Shown piece by piece: positions 9,536 to 21,253 of a stretch of 64,000 bases of DNA; within the stretch, counting starts at the first letter, position 1; each line of letters opens with the position of its first letter. The position numbers were made by a program, and so were the translations under genes. This DNA comes from Azotobacter salinestris (GTDB lineage Bacteria; Pseudomonadota; Gammaproteobacteria; Pseudomonadales; Pseudomonadaceae): the NCBI RefSeq assembly GCF_009363155.1, contig NZ_CP045302.1:323001-387000 (forward strand), written 5' to 3'. The notes beneath the pieces were generated by a model. It was not told the DNA's origin, made no database searches, and saw only the letters and a program-made list of their open reading frames with translations.

Positions 9536-10438
9536 TCAGAGGCCCAGTGCGCGGATGCTCTCGATCAGCTGGCGCAGACCGGGCTGGGCCTGGCGGCGGC
9601 TGGGGTAGTACATGCAGAAGGGCGGGCCCATCGACGACCACTCGGGCAGCACCGTCTCCAGCCGGCCGCTGCGCAGCTCCTCGGCCACCCGCAGCTCCAG
9701 GCAGTAGGCCAGGCCCAGGCCGTCGAGCGTGGCCTGTAGCAGGATGTCGGTCTCGTTGGCGCCGAGCGATCCGGGGACGTCCAGATGGATGGCCTGCGGG
9801 CCGTCGCCCAGCTCCCACTTGTAGGGCGTGTTGTCGCCCAGGCGGATGCGCATGCACTGGTGGTGCAGCAGGTCTTCGGGCACTTGCGGGCGGCCGCGGC
9901 GACTCAGGTAGTCGGGGGAGGCGACCACGATCCAGCGCAGCTCGCCGGTCAGCGGCATGGCGATCATGTCGCGGGGCACGGTGCCGCCGTAGCGGATGCC
10001 GGCATCGAAGCCGTCGGCGACGATGTCGACCATGCGGTCCTCGACCGCCACCTCCAGCTGCAGCTCCGGGTAGCGGGCGAAGAAGCCCGGCAGGACCGGG
10101 CCGAGCAGCAGGCGCGAGGCGTCGCGGGGCACGTTCAGGCGCAGCCGGCCGATCGGCGCGTCGCGGTGGACGTCCAGCTCGGCGAGGGCCTCGGCGATGG
10201 TCTGGAAGCCCTGTTCGAGACGTTCGGCCAGGGCGCTGCCGGCCTGGGTGGGGACCACCGAGCGGCTGGTGCGGTTGAGCAGCTTCACGCCCAGGCGCGA
10301 CTCCAGGTTCTTCATGGCGTGGCTGAGCGCCGAGGTGGTGACGCCCAGCTCGATGGCCGACTGGCGAAAGCTGCGGCGCCGGACGATGGTCATGAATACG
10401 TTGAGATCGGCGAGTTCCGCGCGGGTGAAGGCCGGCAT
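9536..10438 (-). CDS. LysR-family transcriptional regulator
   Basis: The protein has 300 residues. Its N-terminal winged helix-turn-helix (residues 8-67; SFRQSAIELGVTTSALSHAM, then LESRLGVKLLNRTSR) and C-terminal substrate-binding domain from about residue 90 are typical of the LysR family, CrgA-like subgroup. The start at 10438 has GGGAG upstream. It is divergent from the aldo/keto reductase with about 126 bases between start codons, the classic arrangement in which the LysR protein controls its divergent neighbour from the shared promoter region. The effector is unknown. Confidence 0.9.
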   Translation of the reverse strand: MPAFTRAELADLNVFMTIVRRRSFRQSAIELGVTTSALSHAMKNLESRLGVKLLNRTSRSVVPTQAGSALAERLEQGFQTIAEALAELDVHRDAPIGRLRLNVPRDASRLLLGPVLPGFFARYPELQLEVAVEDRMVDIVADGFDAGIRYGGTVPRDMIAMPLTGELRWIVVASPDYLSRRGRPQVPEDLLHHQCMRIRLGDNTPYKWELGDGPQAIHLDVPGSLGANETDILLQATLDGLGLAYCLELRVAEELRSGRLETVLPEWSSMGPPFCMYYPSRRQAQPGLRQLIESIRALGL

Positions 10439-10564
10439 CCGAGGTCTCCCATGCTTGCCGTGAAATCAATGGATTATTGAACCTCATTCAACGGTACATG
10501 AGATAGATTGATCCGCTTCTCTCGGACTCCGCTGTCCGCCGCTCGTCTCGCCAAGGAGGATCTC

Positions 10565-11554
10565 ATGAGCATCGAAACCATCCGGATCGACGGCGTCGCC
10601 ACGCCTGTTTCGCGCATCGGCCTCGGCACCTGGGCCATCGGCGGCTGGATGTGGGGCGGTGCCGACGATGCGCGCTCGGTGGAAACCATCCGCAAAGCCG
10701 TCGAGTCCGGCATCAACCTGATCGACACCGCGCCGGTCTACGGCTTCGGGCATGCCGAGGAGGTGGTCGGCAAGGCCCTGGAGGGCATCCGCGACCAGGC
10801 GGTGATCGCCACCAAGGTGGCGCTGGAATGGTCGGATAGCGGCATCCACCGCAACGCCACGGCGCGGCGCATCCGCCAGGAGATCGAGGATTCCCTGCGC
10901 CGCCTGCGCACCGACCGCATCGATCTCTACCAGGTCCACTGGCCCGACCCATTGGTGCCCCACGAGGAGACCGCCCGCGAACTGGAGAAGCTGCGCGCGG
11001 AGGGCAAGATCCTCGCCATCGGTGTGAGCAACTACTCGCCCGACCAGATGGACGGCTTCCGCCGCTTCGCCCCGCTGGCCACGGTGCAGCCGCCCTACAA
11101 CCTGTTCGAGCGCGCCATCGAGGAGGACGTGCTGCCCTACGCCAAGGAGCACGGGCTGGTGGTGCTGGCCTACGGCGCTCTGTGCCGCGGCTTGCTGTCC
11201 GGGCGGATGCGCGCCGACACCAGCTTCGAGGGCGACGACCTGCGCAAGGTCGATCCCAAGTTCCAGGCGCCGCGCTTCGCCCAGTATCTGGCGGCGGTCG
11301 AGGCCCTGCGCCAACTGGCCGCCGAGCGCCACGGCAAGTCGGTGCTGGCCCTGGCGATCCGCTGGATTCTCGACCAGGGGCCGACCATCGCCTTGTGGGG
11401 CGCACGCCATCCGGGCCAGCTCGCTGGCATCGACGAGGCCTTCGGCTGGAGGCTGGGCGCGGAGGACCTGCGCCGGATCGACGCCCTGCTGGCCGAGCAC
11501 GTCAAGGACCCGGTCGGCCCCGAATTCATGGCGCCGCCGGCGCGCCAGGGCTGA
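10565..11554 (+). CDS. Aldo/keto reductase
   Basis: This 329-residue protein has the NAD(P)H-dependent aldo/keto reductase (alpha/beta)8 barrel. Visible features are LGTWAIGGWMWGG near the start, the catalytic Asp/Tyr region NLIDTAPVYGFGHAEE, a Lys in ATKVALEW, the active-site His region YQVHWPDP, and the GVSNYSPDQM strand. AAGGAGGA at 10551-10558 fixes the ATG at 10565. It is most like the YajO/general stress protein 69-type reductases that act on small aldehydes and ketones. It lies upstream of the molybdenum hydroxylase operon in the same direction, 116 bases apart, and may or may not be co-transcribed. Confidence 0.9.
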   Translation: MSIETIRIDGVATPVSRIGLGTWAIGGWMWGGADDARSVETIRKAVESGINLIDTAPVYGFGHAEEVVGKALEGIRDQAVIATKVALEWSDSGIHRNATARRIRQEIEDSLRRLRTDRIDLYQVHWPDPLVPHEETARELEKLRAEGKILAIGVSNYSPDQMDGFRRFAPLATVQPPYNLFERAIEEDVLPYAKEHGLVVLAYGALCRGLLSGRMRADTSFEGDDLRKVDPKFQAPRFAQYLAAVEALRQLAAERHGKSVLALAIRWILDQGPTIALWGARHPGQLAGIDEAFGWRLGAEDLRRIDALLAEHVKDPVGPEFMAPPARQG

Positions 11555-11670
11555 GCAGCTCTGCGTCGAGGTTTCGTCGGGCGCCGGTCATCGCTACAGT
11601 TCGCCAGCGCTTTCCATGCTCGGGGATCGTCCCGGGCGCCTTCCCAAGGAATCAGGACCACGACATCGTC

Positions 11671-12137
11671 ATGCTCACCCTCAACCTGAACGGCAAGGAT
11701 CATTCCCTCGATGTGCCGGAAGACATGCCCCTGCTCTGGGCCATCCGCGATGTCGCCGGCTACAGCGGCACCAAGTTCGGCTGCGGCATGGGCCTGTGCG
11801 GCGCCTGCACCGTACATGTCGACGGCCAGGCCACCCGCGCCTGCGTCACGCCGGTAAGCGTGGCGGCCGGCAAGAAGATCACCACCCTCGAGGCGCTGCA
11901 CGCCGATCCGGTCGGGCAGGCGCTGCAGGCCGCCTGGCTGGAGCTCGGCGTGGCGCAGTGCGGCTACTGCCAGGGCGGCCAGCTGATGACCGCCACCGCG
12001 CTGCTCAAGGGCAACCCAAACCCCGACGAGGAGCAGATCGAGTCGGCGATGGCCGGCAACGTCTGCCGCTGCGGCACCTACAACCGGATTCGCGCGGCCA
12101 TCCAGGTCGCCGCCCGGAAGCTGCGGGAGGGCAAGGC

Positions 12138-12141
<4 letters not shown>
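11671..12141 (+). CDS. iorA: 2Fe-2S subunit of molybdenum hydroxylase (isoquinoline 1-oxidoreductase alpha-like)
   Basis: The protein has 156 residues and binds two [2Fe-2S] clusters. The N-terminal plant-ferredoxin-type cluster is marked by CGMGLCGACTVHVDG. The C-terminal cluster is marked by CGYCQGGQ and CRCGTYNRI. It passes electrons from the molybdenum site to an external acceptor. Size and motifs match the small subunit of two-subunit hydroxylases such as isoquinoline 1-oxidoreductase or aldehyde oxidoreductase. The stop overlaps the next start (ATGA at 12138), implying coupled translation with the large subunit. The ATG at 11671 is the first sensible start, with AAGGA further upstream. 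The substrate is not predictable. Confidence 0.88.
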
Positions 12142-14449
<2,308 letters not shown>

Positions 14450-14450
<1 letters not shown>

Positions 14451-15469
14451 TGGACAGCGCTGACCTGAATGTTTTGCGCAGCGTGCTGGCCTGGCGGCAG
14501 GCCGGCCAGCGCGTGTTGCTCTATACGGTGGTGCAGACCTGGGGCAGCGCGCCCCGGCCGCCCGGCGCCATGCTCGCCCTGCGCGGCGACGGCATGCTGA
14601 TCGGCTCGGTGTCCGGCGGCTGCATCGAGGACGACCTGATCGAGCGGCTGCGCGACGGGCGCAGTGCGCCGGGCCGGCCGGTGTCCCTGGTGACCTACGG
14701 GGTGACCCGTGAGGAGGCGGCGCGCTTCGGCCTGCCGTGCGGCGGCACCCTGCGCCTGACCGAGGAGGAGGTGTTGGAGACGGCCTGGGTCGAGGCGCTG
14801 CTGGCGCGCTGCGAGAACCACGAGCTGGTCGCCCGCGAACTGGATCTTTCCAGCGGCGCGGTCAGCCTGCACGAGGCTTCCCGCGGCGATGCCCCGAGTT
14901 TCGACGGGCAGCGTCTGCGCGCCGTCTACGGGCCGCGCTGGCGCCTGTTGCTGATCGGCGCGGGGCAGCTGTCGCGCTACGTCAGCGAGATGGCGCGGAT
15001 GCTCGACTTCGAGGTGCTGATCTGCGATCCGCGCGAGGAGTTCGCCTTCGGCTGGGAGGACGGTACCGCCCGCTTCGTGCCCGGCATGCCCGACGACGCC
15101 GTGCTGGCCATCGAGCCGGACGAGCGCACCGCCATCGTCGCGCTGACTCACGATCCGCGCCTCGACGACATGGCACTGCTCACCGCGCTGCAGTCGCGCG
15201 CCTTCTACGTCGGCGCCCTCGGCTCGCGGGTCAACAGCGCCAAGCGCCGCGAGCGCCTGGCCTTCCTCGGCCTGGCGGCGAGCGACATCGAGCGTCTGCA
15301 CGGCCCGATCGGCCTGCCCATCGGCAGCCGGGTACCGGCGGAGATCGCCCTGTCGCTGCTGGCCGAGATCGTCGCGCTGAAGAATGGGGGCGGCAAAGAC
15401 GGGATCGTCAACGGTAGGGTCGCCTGCGCCGCCCAGCCGGCCCCGCAGGCGAACGGGCAGCCGGTATGA
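14450..15469 (+). CDS. XdhC-family molybdenum cofactor maturation protein
   Basis: The protein has 339 residues. It contains the N-terminal XdhC/CoxI domain (SAPRPPGAMLAL, SVSGGCIEDDLIERL, PCGGTLRL) and a C-terminal Rossmann-like XdhC_C domain (LLLIGAGQLSRYV, THDPRLDDMAL, ALGSRVNSAKRRERL). XdhC proteins bind molybdenum cofactor, promote its sulfuration and insert it into xanthine-oxidase-type enzymes. The start overlaps the upstream stop (TGATG), and its own stop overlaps the next start (ATGA). This places it as the dedicated chaperone for the enzyme encoded just upstream. Confidence 0.9.
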
Positions 15470-16068
15470 GTGGCGTCTGCGCCGTGCTGCTGGCGGCGGG
15501 GCAGGGCAGCCGCTACGGCGCGGTTGCCGGGGCGGGCGAGGACAAGCTGCTGGCACGCTGCCACGGCCGCGACGGCAGCGAACGGGCGGTGCTGGAGCAT
15601 GCGCTGCTGGCTCTGCGGGCGAATCTCGAGCGGGTCCTGCTGGTGACCCGTCCCAACAATGGCGGGGTGATCGCCCTGGGCGAGGCGCACGGCTGCGAAG
15701 TCCTGAGCCTGGACTCGGCCGGGATGGGTCAGAGCATCGCTGCGGCGGTGGCGCGGACGGCGGACTGCGCGGGCTGGCTGATCGCCCTGGGCGACATGCC
15801 GTTCATTCTGCCGTCGACCGTGGCGCGTGTGCTGGGTGCGTTGGAAGAGCAGCCGCTGGTGGTGCCCACCTGGCAGGGGCGCTACGGGCATCCGGTCGGC
15901 TTCGGCCGCATCCACGGGGCGGCACTCATGGCGCTGGATGGCGACCACGGGGCGAAGCGTCTGCTGCGCGAGGGGCCGGTGCTCGAACTGGCGGTCGAGG
16001 ATCGCGGCGTGCTCTGGGACGTCGATACGCCCGCGGCGCTCGGCTTCGCAAAGGCTTTGCCCGGCTGA
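15466..16068 (+). CDS. MocA-like molybdenum cofactor cytidylyltransferase
   Basis: The protein has 200 residues and a nucleotidyltransferase fold. The N-terminal nucleotide-binding motif LLAAGQGSRYG is clear; GMGQSIAAAV and the metal-binding LGDMPFIL follow. In this context it should convert Mo-molybdopterin to the cytosine dinucleotide form (MocA role) for the hydroxylase large subunit. It is the last gene of the overlapped operon. Assignment to MocA rather than MobA rests on proximity to a xanthine-oxidase-family enzyme that uses the cytosine form (family knowledge). Confidence 0.85.
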   Translation: MSGVCAVLLAAGQGSRYGAVAGAGEDKLLARCHGRDGSERAVLEHALLALRANLERVLLVTRPNNGGVIALGEAHGCEVLSLDSAGMGQSIAAAVARTADCAGWLIALGDMPFILPSTVARVLGALEEQPLVVPTWQGRYGHPVGFGRIHGAALMALDGDHGAKRLLREGPVLELAVEDRGVLWDVDTPAALGFAKALPG

Positions 16069-16093
16069 GCCGCGTCCAGCCGGGCAGGGCGGC

Positions 16094-16708
16094 TCAGTGG
16101 CGCTGTTCGTCCTGCGGCACCCAGTTCAGGCGGCGCATGGGACAATCCGGCGTTCCGGAGCGCCCGGCACAGCTCGAAACCACCGTATGCAGAGTCTGCT
16201 GCTTGCTGTTGCTCCAGATCCAGGGGGCCACGATGTCCTTCCTGGGCTGGCCCCAGAGCCCGCAGCGCTCCCGCTTGGCCTCGGCTTCCACGGGAAGCAG
16301 CTCGGCAAGCGGCGTGGCCTCGTCGTGGGCGACCCAGGCCGCGCCACGGCGGATCATTTCACGGTTGATGTCTTTTCCCTCGACGAACATCTGCGCGACG
16401 CTACGTCCGGCTAGGTCACGGGCCTGCACCTGCAGGATGGCTCGCTTGCCGAGCGCCAGCTTGGAGAGGGTCTGGCGGGCCTTGTCGCTGTAGGGCTGGT
16501 CGGGATTGGGGGCGTCGATGTTGGCCAGACGGACGTGGATCTGCCAGTCGTCGGAGGTGACCACGCTGAGGGTGTCGCCATCGAGGACTTCGACCACCTG
16601 GCCGGTGATCTCCTCGGCCGGGGCCTGGGTACTGCCCAGCAGCAACAGCATGGAAAGCAGGCTGCCTTTGACGGTCGCCTGGTTTGCAAATGGGGTGCGA
16701 TAAATCAT
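16094..16708 (-). CDS. Thermonuclease-family (SNase-like) nuclease
   Basis: The 204-residue protein has a signal peptide (hydrophobic core near residues 15-27, cleavage near APA) and a staphylococcal-nuclease-like OB-fold. Motifs are VLDGDTL, RLANIDAPNPDQPYSDKA and GRSVAQMFVEGKDINREMI, matching the calcium-binding Asp and catalytic Arg/Glu regions. It is likely a periplasmic or secreted nuclease. The start at 16708 is set by GGAGG at good spacing; a longer frame reaches 16798 without a ribosome site. It runs convergently to the molybdenum operon and divergently from phnN. Confidence 0.85.
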   Translation of the reverse strand: MIYRTPFANQATVKGSLLSMLLLLGSTQAPAEEITGQVVEVLDGDTLSVVTSDDWQIHVRLANIDAPNPDQPYSDKARQTLSKLALGKRAILQVQARDLAGRSVAQMFVEGKDINREMIRRGAAWVAHDEATPLAELLPVEAEAKRERCGLWGQPRKDIVAPWIWSNSKQQTLHTVVSSCAGRSGTPDCPMRRLNWVPQDEQRH

Positions 16709-16989
16709 GTACTCGCCTCCTTGCGGGGGGCCCCGTTCCCCGTGATGTGAATGCTCTTGTTCCCAAGCCATTCGGCTGAAATCATTGAACCCGGTCACAT
16801 ACTGGGCAAGATGCTAGCTAATGGCTTTGGTGATGGCAATCATTATCTTTTCAAGGGACAACCTGCATTAACCGAGAGCAAGCAATCCCTTGAAAACTTC
16901 AATCGCTCTTCGGATGACACCATGATTCTTGTGCTTTTGCCGGAACGCCTCGGCATATCGGTTCACCGCTACGGTGGCGAAAGGGGGAG

Positions 16990-17556
16990 ATGAACGTGCA
17001 TGGCAGGCTGTTCTACCTGATGGGACCCTCGGGGGCTGGCAAGGATTCTCTGCTGCTTCGCGCGCGAGAACGGCTCAGCGCGCGCTCCTGTCTCATTGCC
17101 TCGCGCTACATCACCCGCCCGCCCGAACTGCGCGGGGAAAATCACCTGTGGCTGAGCGAAGCCGAATTCGAGCAGAGGCTGGCACTCGGCACCTTCGCCT
17201 TGCACTGGAGCGCCAATGGTCACCGCTACGGCATCGGCCTGGAGATCGACTGCTGGCTGGAGCGGGGGCTGGATGTGCTGATCAACGGCTCGCGCGCCCA
17301 TCTGGAGCAGGCCCGGCTGCGCTACGGCAAGCGTCTGGTGCCGCTGCTGCTGCAGGTCGATCCGGCGTTGCTGCAGCAGCGCCTGAGCGCCCGCGGCCGG
17401 GAGACGCCGCAGGAGATCGCCGCACGGGTCGAGCGCGCCCGGCGGCTGTCGGCGGAGCGGCCGGCGGACGCCATCGTCATCGACAACAGCGGTGAGCTGG
17501 AAATGGCGCTCGCCCAGCTCCTGAAGGCCGTGCAGCAGCACTCTCCGTCCGGGTAG
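16990..17556 (+). CDS. phnN: Ribose 1,5-bisphosphokinase
   Basis: The 188-residue protein is a P-loop kinase of guanylate-kinase type. The Walker A motif GPSGAGKDSLLLRAR and SRYITRPPE segment match PhnN, which phosphorylates ribose 1,5-bisphosphate to PRPP. The rest of the C-P lyase operon is absent, so phosphonate use is unlikely to be its role here. Its neighbours include two phosphoribosyltransferases that would consume PRPP. The purine-rich AAGGGGGAG abuts the ATG at 16990 very closely. An in-frame GTG at 16996 has better spacing and may be the true start. Confidence 0.85.
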   Translation: MNVHGRLFYLMGPSGAGKDSLLLRARERLSARSCLIASRYITRPPELRGENHLWLSEAEFEQRLALGTFALHWSANGHRYGIGLEIDCWLERGLDVLINGSRAHLEQARLRYGKRLVPLLLQVDPALLQQRLSARGRETPQEIAARVERARRLSAERPADAIVIDNSGELEMALAQLLKAVQQHSPSG

Positions 17557-17627
17557 CGCGCTGCGAGCCGCTCTCCGGCAGGCCTACTACTATGAAAGCA
17601 TGGCCTGTCACCCCGGAGGATCTCTCC

Positions 17628-18569
17628 ATGAGCCAGTTCCAACGCCTGTTGCTGGTCGTCACCCCGGACATGTGTCGAACACCGGCCTTCGAGCGCGCCG
17701 CTGCCCTGGCCAGGGTCAGTGGCGCCCCCCTGCACATGGCCCTGTTCACCTACGTGGAAACCCTGGCGGCGGTCGGCCGGTTCAACCCCGAGGGCATGAA
17801 GGAGGCCGTGGACAGCTACCTGGGCGGACATCGCGAGTGGCTGGAGGAGGAAGCGTCGATCCTGCGCAGCCAGGGCCTGCAGGTGACCACCGAGGTGGTC
17901 TGGACCAAGCATCCGGCGGAGGAAATCATCACCCACGTCCAGGAAATGCCGGTCGACCTGCTGATCAAGGACGTGCGCCCGGAGTCGGCGGTCATGCGCG
18001 CCTTCGTCACGCCTCTGGACTGGCAGCTGCTGCGCCGCTGTCCCGTGCCGCTGCATCTGGTGACCGATGCGCACAACCCGGTGCCGCTCAAGGTGGCGGC
18101 GGCGGTCGATCCCTTCGTCCATACGGAAGGGGCCAGCGAGTTCAACGACCGGATCATCCGCGCGGCCGGCGATCTCGCCCTGCAGTGCAATGCCGAGCTG
18201 CACCTGCTGCATGCCTGCAATGCCCAAGGCGGTCAGCCCTTCGGCAGCGCCACCCTCAACCTGCCCTGGCTGGGTACGCTCGGGGCAAAAATGAAGAGCA
18301 CGGCCCAGGAGGCTTTCCGGCTGCTCGCCGACCGTCACGGCGTACCGGAGAAGCAGCGGCACTTCCTGCTGGGCCCGCCGGTTCCCACCCTGACCGATTA
18401 CGCCTGCCGCCACGAGATCGACGTGGTGGTGCTGGGCAGCAGCCTGCGCAAGTCCCTCGAGCAGGAGATTCTCGGCAGTACCAGCGAGGCACTGCTCTAC
18501 CGGCTGCCCTGCAGCGTACTCGTGGTTCATCCGGAGGGGGTCGGCGAACTTGATCGCTACGGGAGGTGA
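17628..18569 (+). CDS. Tandem universal stress protein (UspE-like)
   Basis: The 313-residue protein consists of two UspA domains, residues 1-150 and 155-313. The second ends in VVVLGSSLRKSLEQEILGSTSEALLYR then CSVLVV, close to the ATP-binding glycine motif of the family. Tandem proteins of this type help cells survive energy starvation and low oxygen (family knowledge). The ATG at 17628 follows GGAGG. The groEL-like gene begins 3 bases after its stop, so the two are almost certainly co-transcribed. Confidence 0.88.
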   Translation: MSQFQRLLLVVTPDMCRTPAFERAAALARVSGAPLHMALFTYVETLAAVGRFNPEGMKEAVDSYLGGHREWLEEEASILRSQGLQVTTEVVWTKHPAEEIITHVQEMPVDLLIKDVRPESAVMRAFVTPLDWQLLRRCPVPLHLVTDAHNPVPLKVAAAVDPFVHTEGASEFNDRIIRAAGDLALQCNAELHLLHACNAQGGQPFGSATLNLPWLGTLGAKMKSTAQEAFRLLADRHGVPEKQRHFLLGPPVPTLTDYACRHEIDVVVLGSSLRKSLEQEILGSTSEALLYRLPCSVLVVHPEGVGELDRYGR

Positions 18570-18572
18570 AGC

Positions 18573-20186
18573 ATGGCAAAGACCCGTATCCTGTTCCGCA
18601 ACGCCGCGCGCGAGAAGGTCCTGCAGGGGGCGACCCAACTGGCCGACGCGGTGCGTGTGACCCTGGGGCCGAAATCCAAGTCGGTGCTGATCCAGAAGCA
18701 GTGGGGGACGCCCTCGGTCTGCAACGACGGCGTGACCATCGCCAAGCAGGTGGACCTGGAGGATGCCGAGGAGAACCTCGGTGCGGCGATGCTGCGCCAG
18801 GCCGCCGAACGCACTGGCGAGACGGTCGGCGACGGTACCAGCACCTCCACGGTGCTGGCCCAGGCGATCTTCGCCGATGGCGTGCGCAACGTGGTCGCCG
18901 GCGCCAGCGGCATCGACCTCAAGCGTGGCCTCGACCGCGGCCTGCAGGTGGCTGTCGCGTCCCTGCAGGCGCAGTCGCGCCCCGTGGTGGCGCGCAAGGA
19001 AAAGGCCCAGGTCGCCAGCATTTCCGCGCACAACGACGCTGAGGTCGGAGAACTGGTGGCCGAGGCCATGGAAAAGGTCGGCGGCGAGGGCGTCATTACC
19101 GTGGAGGAGTCGAAGACCACCGAGACCATCCTCGAAGTGGTCGAGGGCATGCAGTTCGAGCGTGGTTATGTGTCGCCGTACTTCGTCACCGACCCCGAGA
19201 AGATGCAGGTGGTGCTGGAGGATGCCTTCGTCCTGCTCTGCGAACAGAAGGTCAGCCTGCTGCAGGACCTCATCCCCCTGCTGGAGGAGGTCGCCAAGGC
19301 CGGTCGGCCACTGCTGTTCATCGCCGAGGACATCGAGGGCGAGGCCCTGGCCACGCTGATCCTCAACCACATCCGTGGCGTGCTGCATGCCGTGGCGGTC
19401 AAGGCGCCGGGGTTCGGCGACCGGCGCAAGGAGATGCTGGAGGATATTGCCGTGCTGACCGGCAGCGAGGTGATCAGCCGCGATCTGGGACGCAACCTGG
19501 CGGACACCACGCTGGCCCAGCTCGGCCGCATCCAGCGTGTGGTGGTCGACAAGGAGAGCACCACCCTGATCGGCGGCGCCGGCGACTCGGCGGCGCTCGA
19601 GGCGCGGATGAAGCAGATCCGCGCGCAGATCGACAAGACCGGCAGCGACTACGACCGAGAGAAGCTGCAGGAGCGCCTGGCCAAGCTCTCCGGCGGCGTG
19701 GCGGTGATCCGCGCCGGGGCGCCGACCGAGGCCGAGATGAAGGCGCGCAAGGACGCCCTGGACGATGCCATCTCCGCGACCAAGGCGGCGATCGCCGAAG
19801 GCATGGTCCCTGGCGGCGGTCTGGCGCTGCTGCGCACGGTACCGGCGCTGCTCGCCGAGGAGGCGCAGGTCGAGGGCGACGAGCGCACCGGCTTGCAGAT
19901 CCTGCGCCGCGCCCTGGAAATGCCGGTGCGGACCATCGCCGAGAACTCCGCCGTGGACGACGGGGTGGTGGTCGCCCGGCTGCTGGCCGAGGAGGGCAAC
20001 GTCGGCTTCGATGCGGCGCAGAACCGCTATGTCGACATGTTCGAGGCCGGCATCATCGACCCGACCAAGGTGGTGCGGGTGGCCCTGGAAAATGCGGTAT
20101 CGGTCGCCAGTATCCTGCTGCTGACCGAGGCGACCATGACCGAGCTGCCCGAGCCCAAGCCCCTGGAGCCGCGCCTGCCGGAGTGA
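18573..20186 (+). CDS. Divergent GroEL-type chaperonin without GroES partner
   Basis: The 537-residue protein aligns end to end with GroEL. Conserved elements include [12 protein letters not shown], the ATPase loop [30 protein letters not shown], and the Asp in [13 protein letters not shown]. It departs from the housekeeping form: GPKG is GPKS, the N-terminus is altered, and the tail ends in a Pro/Glu-rich stretch rather than Gly-Gly-Met repeats. No groES lies upstream; the tandem Usp gene takes that place. It is therefore probably a specialised second chaperonin used under stress, either borrowing GroES from elsewhere or working on particular clients (inference). Confidence 0.9.
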   Translation: MAKTRILFRNAAREKVLQGATQLADAVRVTLGPKSKSVLIQKQWGTPSVCNDGVTIAKQVDLEDAEENLGAAMLRQAAERTGETVGDGTSTSTVLAQAIFADGVRNVVAGASGIDLKRGLDRGLQVAVASLQAQSRPVVARKEKAQVASISAHNDAEVGELVAEAMEKVGGEGVITVEESKTTETILEVVEGMQFERGYVSPYFVTDPEKMQVVLEDAFVLLCEQKVSLLQDLIPLLEEVAKAGRPLLFIAEDIEGEALATLILNHIRGVLHAVAVKAPGFGDRRKEMLEDIAVLTGSEVISRDLGRNLADTTLAQLGRIQRVVVDKESTTLIGGAGDSAALEARMKQIRAQIDKTGSDYDREKLQERLAKLSGGVAVIRAGAPTEAEMKARKDALDDAISATKAAIAEGMVPGGGLALLRTVPALLAEEAQVEGDERTGLQILRRALEMPVRTIAENSAVDDGVVVARLLAEEGNVGFDAAQNRYVDMFEAGIIDPTKVVRVALENAVSVASILLLTEATMTELPEPKPLEPRLPE

Positions 20187-20199
20187 GACGTGGGCTGCG

Positions 20200-20230
20200 C
20201 TGCCGGCGAGGCATCGGCTATCGCCGGCAG
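20200..20230. terminator. Stem-loop downstream of the chaperonin gene
   Basis: CTGCCGGCGA at 20200-20209 pairs perfectly with TCGCCGGCAG at 20221-20230 across an 11-base loop. It lies 14 bases after the groEL-like stop. There is no following T-run, so it may be a weak terminator or an mRNA-stabilising hairpin. Confidence 0.45.
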
Positions 20231-20280
20231 GCGGGATTCCTGCCGACAATCACGGGAAAGAAAAAGGGGAGGGAGTCCAG

Positions 20281-20306
20281 GCCCGAGCCTTGAGGAAGGC
20301 TTGGGC
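20281..20306. terminator. Second stem-loop between convergent chaperonin and Hsp20 genes
   Basis: GCCCGAGCCTT at 20281-20291 pairs with AAGGCTTGGGC at 20296-20306 around a GAGG tetraloop, with one G-T mismatch that would be a G-U pair on one strand. It lies between two convergent genes and could end transcription in either direction, though it lacks a clear T-tract. Confidence 0.45.
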
Positions 20307-20403
20307 TGGGGCGCCATCGGTGAGGGCGGCCGTTGCGGCGGCTTGATCACCTCGCGCCCCAGAGACCTGTATCAGATGGACCGTTCAGCCGGGAGCCGCT
20401 CGA

Positions 20404-21030
20404 TCAGTGGGTGGTGGTTTGTTGGCTACCGGTGTCCTGCTGCTGCTCGGTCGCTTCCCCGCGCTTGATCTCGATGGACTTCTCCGGCTGCTGCGCCTCG
20501 GGTCGTTTCGGCAGGGTGATGCTCAGCACGCCCTTGTCGAAGCGGGCTTCGATCTTCTCGGCATCGACGCTGTCCGGCAGGACGAAGCTGCGCTGGAAGG
20601 CGCCGTAGCTGCGCTCGGAGAGGTAGCGGCCCTTGCTGCTCTCTTCACGCTCGTTCTTCTTCTCGCCCTTGAGCATCAGGTTGCCGTTGCACAGCTTGAG
20701 CTCGATGTTCTGCTCGTCCATGCCGGGCAGTTCGGCCGTGATGAGAATGGCCTGCTCCTGATCGACGATGTCCACCGCAGGCATGCTCATGCCGGTCATG
20801 CCTCCTGCACCCCCACCCCGGCCGAAGGGCTCCATCAGACTGCCGAAGTTGAGGCCGCTGCGTCCCATCGACCCGAACGGCGACATGCGATCGAAGTCTT
20901 CGAAAAGATGATCGATCTGCCGGCGCAGGTTGGTCAGTGGACGCCAGGGGTCGCTGCCGGAAAAGGCAGTGGGTTGCTGGGACTGCTGTTCCCGGTTGAC
21001 GGGAACGTTTTGTTGTTCTGCTTGAGCCAT
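20404..21030 (-). CDS. Hsp20/alpha-crystallin small heat-shock protein
   Basis: The 208-residue protein has a Gln-rich N-terminal arm (residues 1-35), an alpha-crystallin domain from about residue 80 to 175 (PAVDIVDQEQAILITAELPG, then a basic segment and GVLSITLPKR), and a C-terminal IEIKRGE tail. Hsp20 proteins hold unfolding proteins for refolding. The ATG at 21030 is chosen because GGAGGAAATAACC precedes it. It faces the groEL-like gene convergently, so chaperonin and holdase genes share one island. A 17-base near-palindrome with 8-base arms (21108-21124) lies upstream. Confidence 0.9.
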   Translation of the reverse strand: MAQAEQQNVPVNREQQSQQPTAFSGSDPWRPLTNLRRQIDHLFEDFDRMSPFGSMGRSGLNFGSLMEPFGRGGGAGGMTGMSMPAVDIVDQEQAILITAELPGMDEQNIELKLCNGNLMLKGEKKNEREESSKGRYLSERSYGAFQRSFVLPDSVDAEKIEARFDKGVLSITLPKRPEAQQPEKSIEIKRGEATEQQQDTGSQQTTTH

Positions 21031-21107
21031 GGTTATTTCCTCCATGTCGGAATGGATAGAAAGTGCAACCGCACCACAGTCAAGCACATGTCCGGCCGAA
21101 TTCTATT

Positions 21108-21124
21108 GCCTGCCCGGGGCAGGC
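21108..21124. promoter_or_regulatory. GC-rich palindrome upstream of hsp20
   Basis: GCCTGCCC, a single G, then GGGCAGGC form a perfect inverted repeat about 80 bases upstream of the Hsp20 start, in the short divergent region shared with the flavoprotein gene. It could be an operator or a hairpin in the leader. No known regulator site is claimed. Confidence 0.3.
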
Positions 21125-21253
21125 GACGAAATGCCGGACAGTGCATTGCACGGAAAGGATAGTATTCTCTCGCCATACCCGCGCCTGCGACGATGGCTGC
21201 GGCGCTTCCTCCCGTCGTGTGCATCAGCCCTTAATGCAGAGGATTGAATCATC

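Noticed and set aside
17322-20249. 975-residue minus-strand frame opposite Usp/GroEL
   Set aside because: The plus strand encodes unmistakable UspE- and GroEL-type proteins; the antisense frame is compositionally biased and lacks motifs.
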